A DNA stretch of 64,000 nucleotides from Sagittula salina (GTDB lineage: Bacteria > Pseudomonadota > Alphaproteobacteria > Rhodobacterales > Rhodobacteraceae). Positions within the stretch are counted from its first letter, which is position 1. Every line of letters begins with the position of its first letter. The stretch is taken from assembly GCF_017813235.1 (NCBI RefSeq), contig NZ_JAGISH010000006.1:247114-311113 (forward strand), in the 5' to 3' direction. Below are positions 63,645 to 64,000 of this stretch, one piece after another. The notes beneath the pieces are model-generated. The model made no database searches. It was not told the origin of the DNA and worked only from the letters and a program-made list of their open reading frames with translations. The translations under genes were made by a program, and so were the position numbers.

Positions 63645-63986
63645 ACGGCCGGCTCAAGCTCCTCGAAAACGACAGGGAAGCGGATCCCGAAGTCGGCTAT
63701 CCGCACCCGGTCGAGACCGCCTCCAGCATGCCCGAGCATACAGAGAGCGCCGCGCATCTGGATCCAGTGGGTGGCGATCAGTTTGCCGTCGTTAGCGGCG
63801 GCATTCCCGAGGTTCATGAGGGCTGCGAGTGTATCCATGCCCAGGAGATTGGTATGTGCCCCCAGTTACGGAAATGTGGTTTGGTAGCCGTCAGTTGTCG
63901 TTCTCTTGAGACTTCAGGCGCTCTGGACGTGTCGCGGTTTGATGCCGCTCCTTTGATAGCATTTACTGCAACAAAGGAGACGAACT
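63645..63986. other. Unassigned stretch at the right edge
   Basis: About 340 bp with no gene I can support. On the minus strand a frame stays open from about 63645 to 63838 with a protein-like composition but no recognised family. A sequence change near 63850 (TGTGCCCCCAGTTACGG onward) may mark the end of an insertion element. Confidence 0.35.
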
Positions 63987-64000
63987 ATGGGCACAGGAAG
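63987..64000 (+). CDS. Start of a gene cut by the window edge (possibly a transposase)
   Basis: ATG 63987 is preceded by AAAGGAGA at 6 nt, an excellent ribosome-binding site, and opens MGTG before the window ends. The leader of about 135 bp back to a possible terminal repeat near 63854 would fit an insertion sequence, but too little is visible to name a family. Confidence 0.3.

Noticed and set aside
63284..63838. Minus-strand open frame overlapping the sigma-like gene
   Set aside because: Part of its product looks protein-like, but no family is recognised and it runs antisense through the better-supported sigma-like gene.
1..64000. tRNA, rRNA or CRISPR arrays
   Set aside because: I saw no cloverleaf-like genes, rRNA segments or regularly spaced repeats; this was by eye and a tRNAscan run could still find a tRNA.

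Overview
This window looks like the replication-origin neighbourhood of the main chromosome of a Rhodobacterales (Roseobacter-type) alphaproteobacterium. The basis is the high-GC coding style, the FlbT/FlaF flagellin regulators, the alphaproteobacterial order hemW / parB-parA-rsmG-mnmG-mnmE-rho / maf-aroE-coaE-dnaQ-secB, and a large single flagellar cluster. This is inferred from gene content; no search was run.

Layout. (1) 1-2137, plus strand: 3' end of rph, rdgB, hemW. (2) 2141-8962, minus strand: rho, mnmE, mnmG, rsmG, parA, parB (listed 5' to 3'). Two perfect 16-bp parS palindromes lie inside this run and a third with a perfect 14-bp core lies in coaE. (3) 8963-9503: about 540 bp without a gene, holding an AT-rich stretch and DnaA-box-like 9-mers at the point where transcription diverges. 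It is the best candidate for oriC, by analogy with the Caulobacter origin region. (4) 9504-12244, plus strand: maf, aroE, coaE, dnaQ, overlapping end to end; then secB and fxsA (minus) and a plus-strand run of a Tim44-like gene, mltA and an Smr gene. (5) 15749-18584: an MFS transporter and an epimerase/sugar-phosphate-transferase pair. (6) 18695-45816: flagellar cluster of about 27 kb: motB, flgE, flgK, flgL, flgI, motA, an AMIN-like/helical-repeat periplasmic protein, flhA, fliR, flhB, a fliJ-like gene; on the opposite strand fliL, flgH, flgA, flgG, flgF, fliQ, fliE, flgC, flgB; then fliI; then on the minus strand fliC, flaF, flbT, a DUF1217 protein, and flgN-like and flgJ-like genes; then fliK and flgD. 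fliF, fliG, fliM, fliN, fliP and fliH are not here, so the cluster is not self-sufficient. (7) 45819-50416: ubiE-ubiB, mutM, an enoyl-CoA hydratase, rpsT. (8) 50955-57268: dnaA, dnaN, recF, gyrB, with an unusually structured leader before dnaA. (9) 57450-64000: an accessory/defence-like island.

The accessory island holds the most unusual content. A compact minus-strand operon with ATGA overlaps encodes a tandem ubiquitin-like protein ending in Gly-Gly-Ala-Ala, an E2-like protein, and a JAMM-peptidase/E1 fusion. Together these have every activity expected of a small ubiquitin-like conjugation and deconjugation cycle. The 3' end of the E1 gene is joined, out of frame, to the middle of a type I restriction hsdR gene that has lost its N-terminal nuclease part. 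The hsdR-associated YgjP-type metallopeptidase follows it. Upstream and divergent lie a long imperfect palindrome, a small gene resembling sigma-70 region 2, and at the window edge a possible insertion-sequence end. I read this as a ubiquitin-like cassette that landed in, and destroyed, an older type I restriction locus beside gyrB.
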